From Candidatus Lindowbacteria bacterium RIFCSPLOWO2_12_FULL_62_27 (GTDB taxonomy: Bacteria; Lindowbacteria; 2-12-FULL-62-27), in NCBI GenBank assembly GCA_001784175.1, contig MFPR01000031.1:1-43779 (forward strand): a DNA stretch of 43,779 nucleotides. Reading direction: 5' to 3'. The notes beneath the pieces are model-generated. The model ran no database searches, was not told the DNA's origin, and was given only the letters and a program-made list of their open reading frames with translations. The position numbers and the translations under genes are program-made. Shown piece after piece: positions 43,501 to 43,779 of this stretch (position 1 is its first letter; each line of letters opens with the position of its first letter).

Positions 43501-43779
43501 ACGGCGGTGTCGCCGGTGTAGATCAAGGTCGCTTCGCCCGTGTTGCGCGCCACCACCGTGAGCAGGATCGTGTCGTTATTGTTGTTGTCGATGGTCGACG
43601 TGTCTACGGAGACGCTCACGATCTCGACCGCCGCCGGCGTCTGCACGATCCACGTCTCCATCTGCGCCTTCGAGTCGGCCGTGATGGTGTCTGTCGCGCC
43701 CGTGATGGCGCCGCTGCAGAGCGCGAGCGCGTACACGGCGCCGGTTCCGGCGGTGTCCGCCACGCTCACCGAGAACGTG
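40515..43779 (-). CDS. Large cell-surface protein of CARDB/Ig-like repeats with C-terminal FlgD-type domain (cut by window edge)
   Basis: At least 1087 residues are visible. The frame is open through the last base, so the N-terminus lies outside the window, and the GTG near 43769 is only an internal Val. The visible part contains about six repeats of ~145-165 residues, each opening with a motif such as WIVQTPAAVEIVSV, VLVQNRAALSVVQV, WIVQAPAQLLVDTV, WDLQGAGVLDIVQV or WNVQRAADLTIASL and containing RNTGEA/KNAGEA/RNIGDG. These look like CARDB/Ig-type beta sandwiches rich in Thr, Ser and Asp. A different beta region (~800-970) follows, and the last ~95 residues (IVVYPNPFKPNDG, KIRIYTLTGELVDEL, WDAKNSRGQKVSSGIYIYHI) are a FlgD_ig/type IX-sorting-like domain. 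It is probably an exported adhesin or matrix protein whose export may depend on the coupled PorV-like protein (inference). Confidence 0.85.
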   Translation of the reverse strand, partial: TFSVSVADTAGTGAVYALALCSGAITGATDTITADSKAQMETWIVQTPAAVEIVSVSVDTSTIDNNNNDTILLTVVARNTGEATLIYTGDTAVFSNVTDSWTKVSSTRGATLAGGSYDTFYQIYKTASDTGTVTVNQIVHGVDANDSRTVSDSGAATTASVTVDIPRPFRFTRVEASRQTVSDSQTRNWTVTVTVKNMTLDTALMDTFTFDDLAFRLTSGEAGTAADYLGTATATFMSGTTTLAPGAEDTIIYTVTQTGDSAGELRVDVTLTGFDIFNLNLRLSRGTSGDDTTVYDTVLVQNRAALSVVQVAAAADSVTRAQDGPDSVTVTVEVRNTGDATANLTMDTLTFLWNGTATGDSFTALWKTGTNPTSIAGNTSDTFTYVVSVSNTANTGPVVIEATCSGTDANSQGGTEDTRATRPDTWIVQAPAQLLVDTVSSPNTIVFQGQSGYTAVVYVKNAGEARLSLPSDSIQLSFFRPEDNRYVTDSFTISPSGSNPSGVGGGRTDTYLFTVSINAKVETGTVYVDAICTGADGNRPSLTLSDTTAGADTAVWDLQGAGVLDIVQVRSETFVVSRSETSLVVTMQFRNIGDGVVTNIATPTLRFSQGSTDLTSQFTGTLTSADTTFTIDTLPIGAVVNCTYSVTISSSATTGDVDLNATVSGTVSGGANTSTDTTATTPDSWNVQRAADLTIASLTIASDTFLKEDGVGTGVLTDTFLITVTIQNNGQANVDATVDTSDLVFKSSSGADITTAFYVELLSFPDTIAGLDTKSAVFRATVPDTKADTAVGVITATLKSGRPRGADLNSGADASASNSTSITDTFELFAAFNVSQNFTVSSTSGGEQKVAAAIPGGKFPEGTTFSVVINPTTPAITTANATVTSDFKLKSYTSLEASIVQIKASKSSLTATKDIEVKLKFDATDVSSALERSNLRAFKLNETTNVWELVDDEKNQVVDLANSTVTAMTSGFSFFRVLVNVPVSPDLSTIVVYPNPFKPNDGNTRTGVEFTGAAGTGVTFANLTQNVKIRIYTLTGELVDELSATGQGRVQWDAKNSRGQKVSSGIYIYHIDGDGNEKRIGKLAVVR

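Overview
The window is G+C-rich bacterial DNA from an uncultured-type organism. No rRNA, tRNA or ribosomal protein gene is present, so the phylum cannot be fixed. Very large modular secreted proteins, lamin-tail domains, C-terminal FlgD-type Ig domains, a PorV/PorQ-like outer-membrane protein and frequent dispersed hairpin repeats suggest a Gram-negative lineage of the FCB superphylum or a neighbouring candidate phylum (inference).

Layout. (1) 1-3313, minus: two tandem paralogous secreted proteins of unknown family (the first cut by the window edge), then a subtilisin-like protease with a FlgD-type C-terminal domain. (2) 3764-22103, minus: a run of five secreted proteins for alpha-glucans. 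In transcription order they are a GH66 dextranase/cyclodextran-forming type enzyme, a protein made of three glycogen-binding domains, a 4187-residue modular GH13 amylase, and two E-set/fibronectin-type-III proteins. The last three genes overlap. The run is bracketed by two copies of a CACGAA/TTCGTG inverted-repeat element. (3) 22384-28085, plus: a xylFGH-type CUT2 sugar ABC transporter followed by an hflK/hflC pair. (4) 28364-30300: a DUF4143-type AAA ATPase with a very clear, apparently leaderless promoter, then a graveyard of gene fragments and hairpin repeats. (5) 30322-35344, minus: two exported GH13 amylases with N-terminal glycogen-binding domains. Divergent from them on the plus strand (35434-39536) are overlapping glgB and malQ for cytoplasmic glycogen metabolism. 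(6) 39550-43779, minus: a PorV/PorQ-like protein overlapping a large repeat protein (CARDB/Ig-like repeats plus a FlgD-type sorting-like domain) cut by the window end.

Working model (inference): the cell binds and degrades extracellular starch, glycogen or dextran with exported GH13/GH66 enzymes and carbohydrate-binding proteins. Sugars enter through the CUT2 transporter and other routes, and GlgB and MalQ rework internal glycogen and maltodextrins. PorV-like and FlgD-type domains point to a type IX-like export route.

The most unusual observation is that short dispersed hairpin repeats repeatedly form or touch the 5' coding ends of exported proteins. In one case (6373-6465) the two arms of a hairpin encode the basic n-region and the hydrophobic core of a signal peptide.
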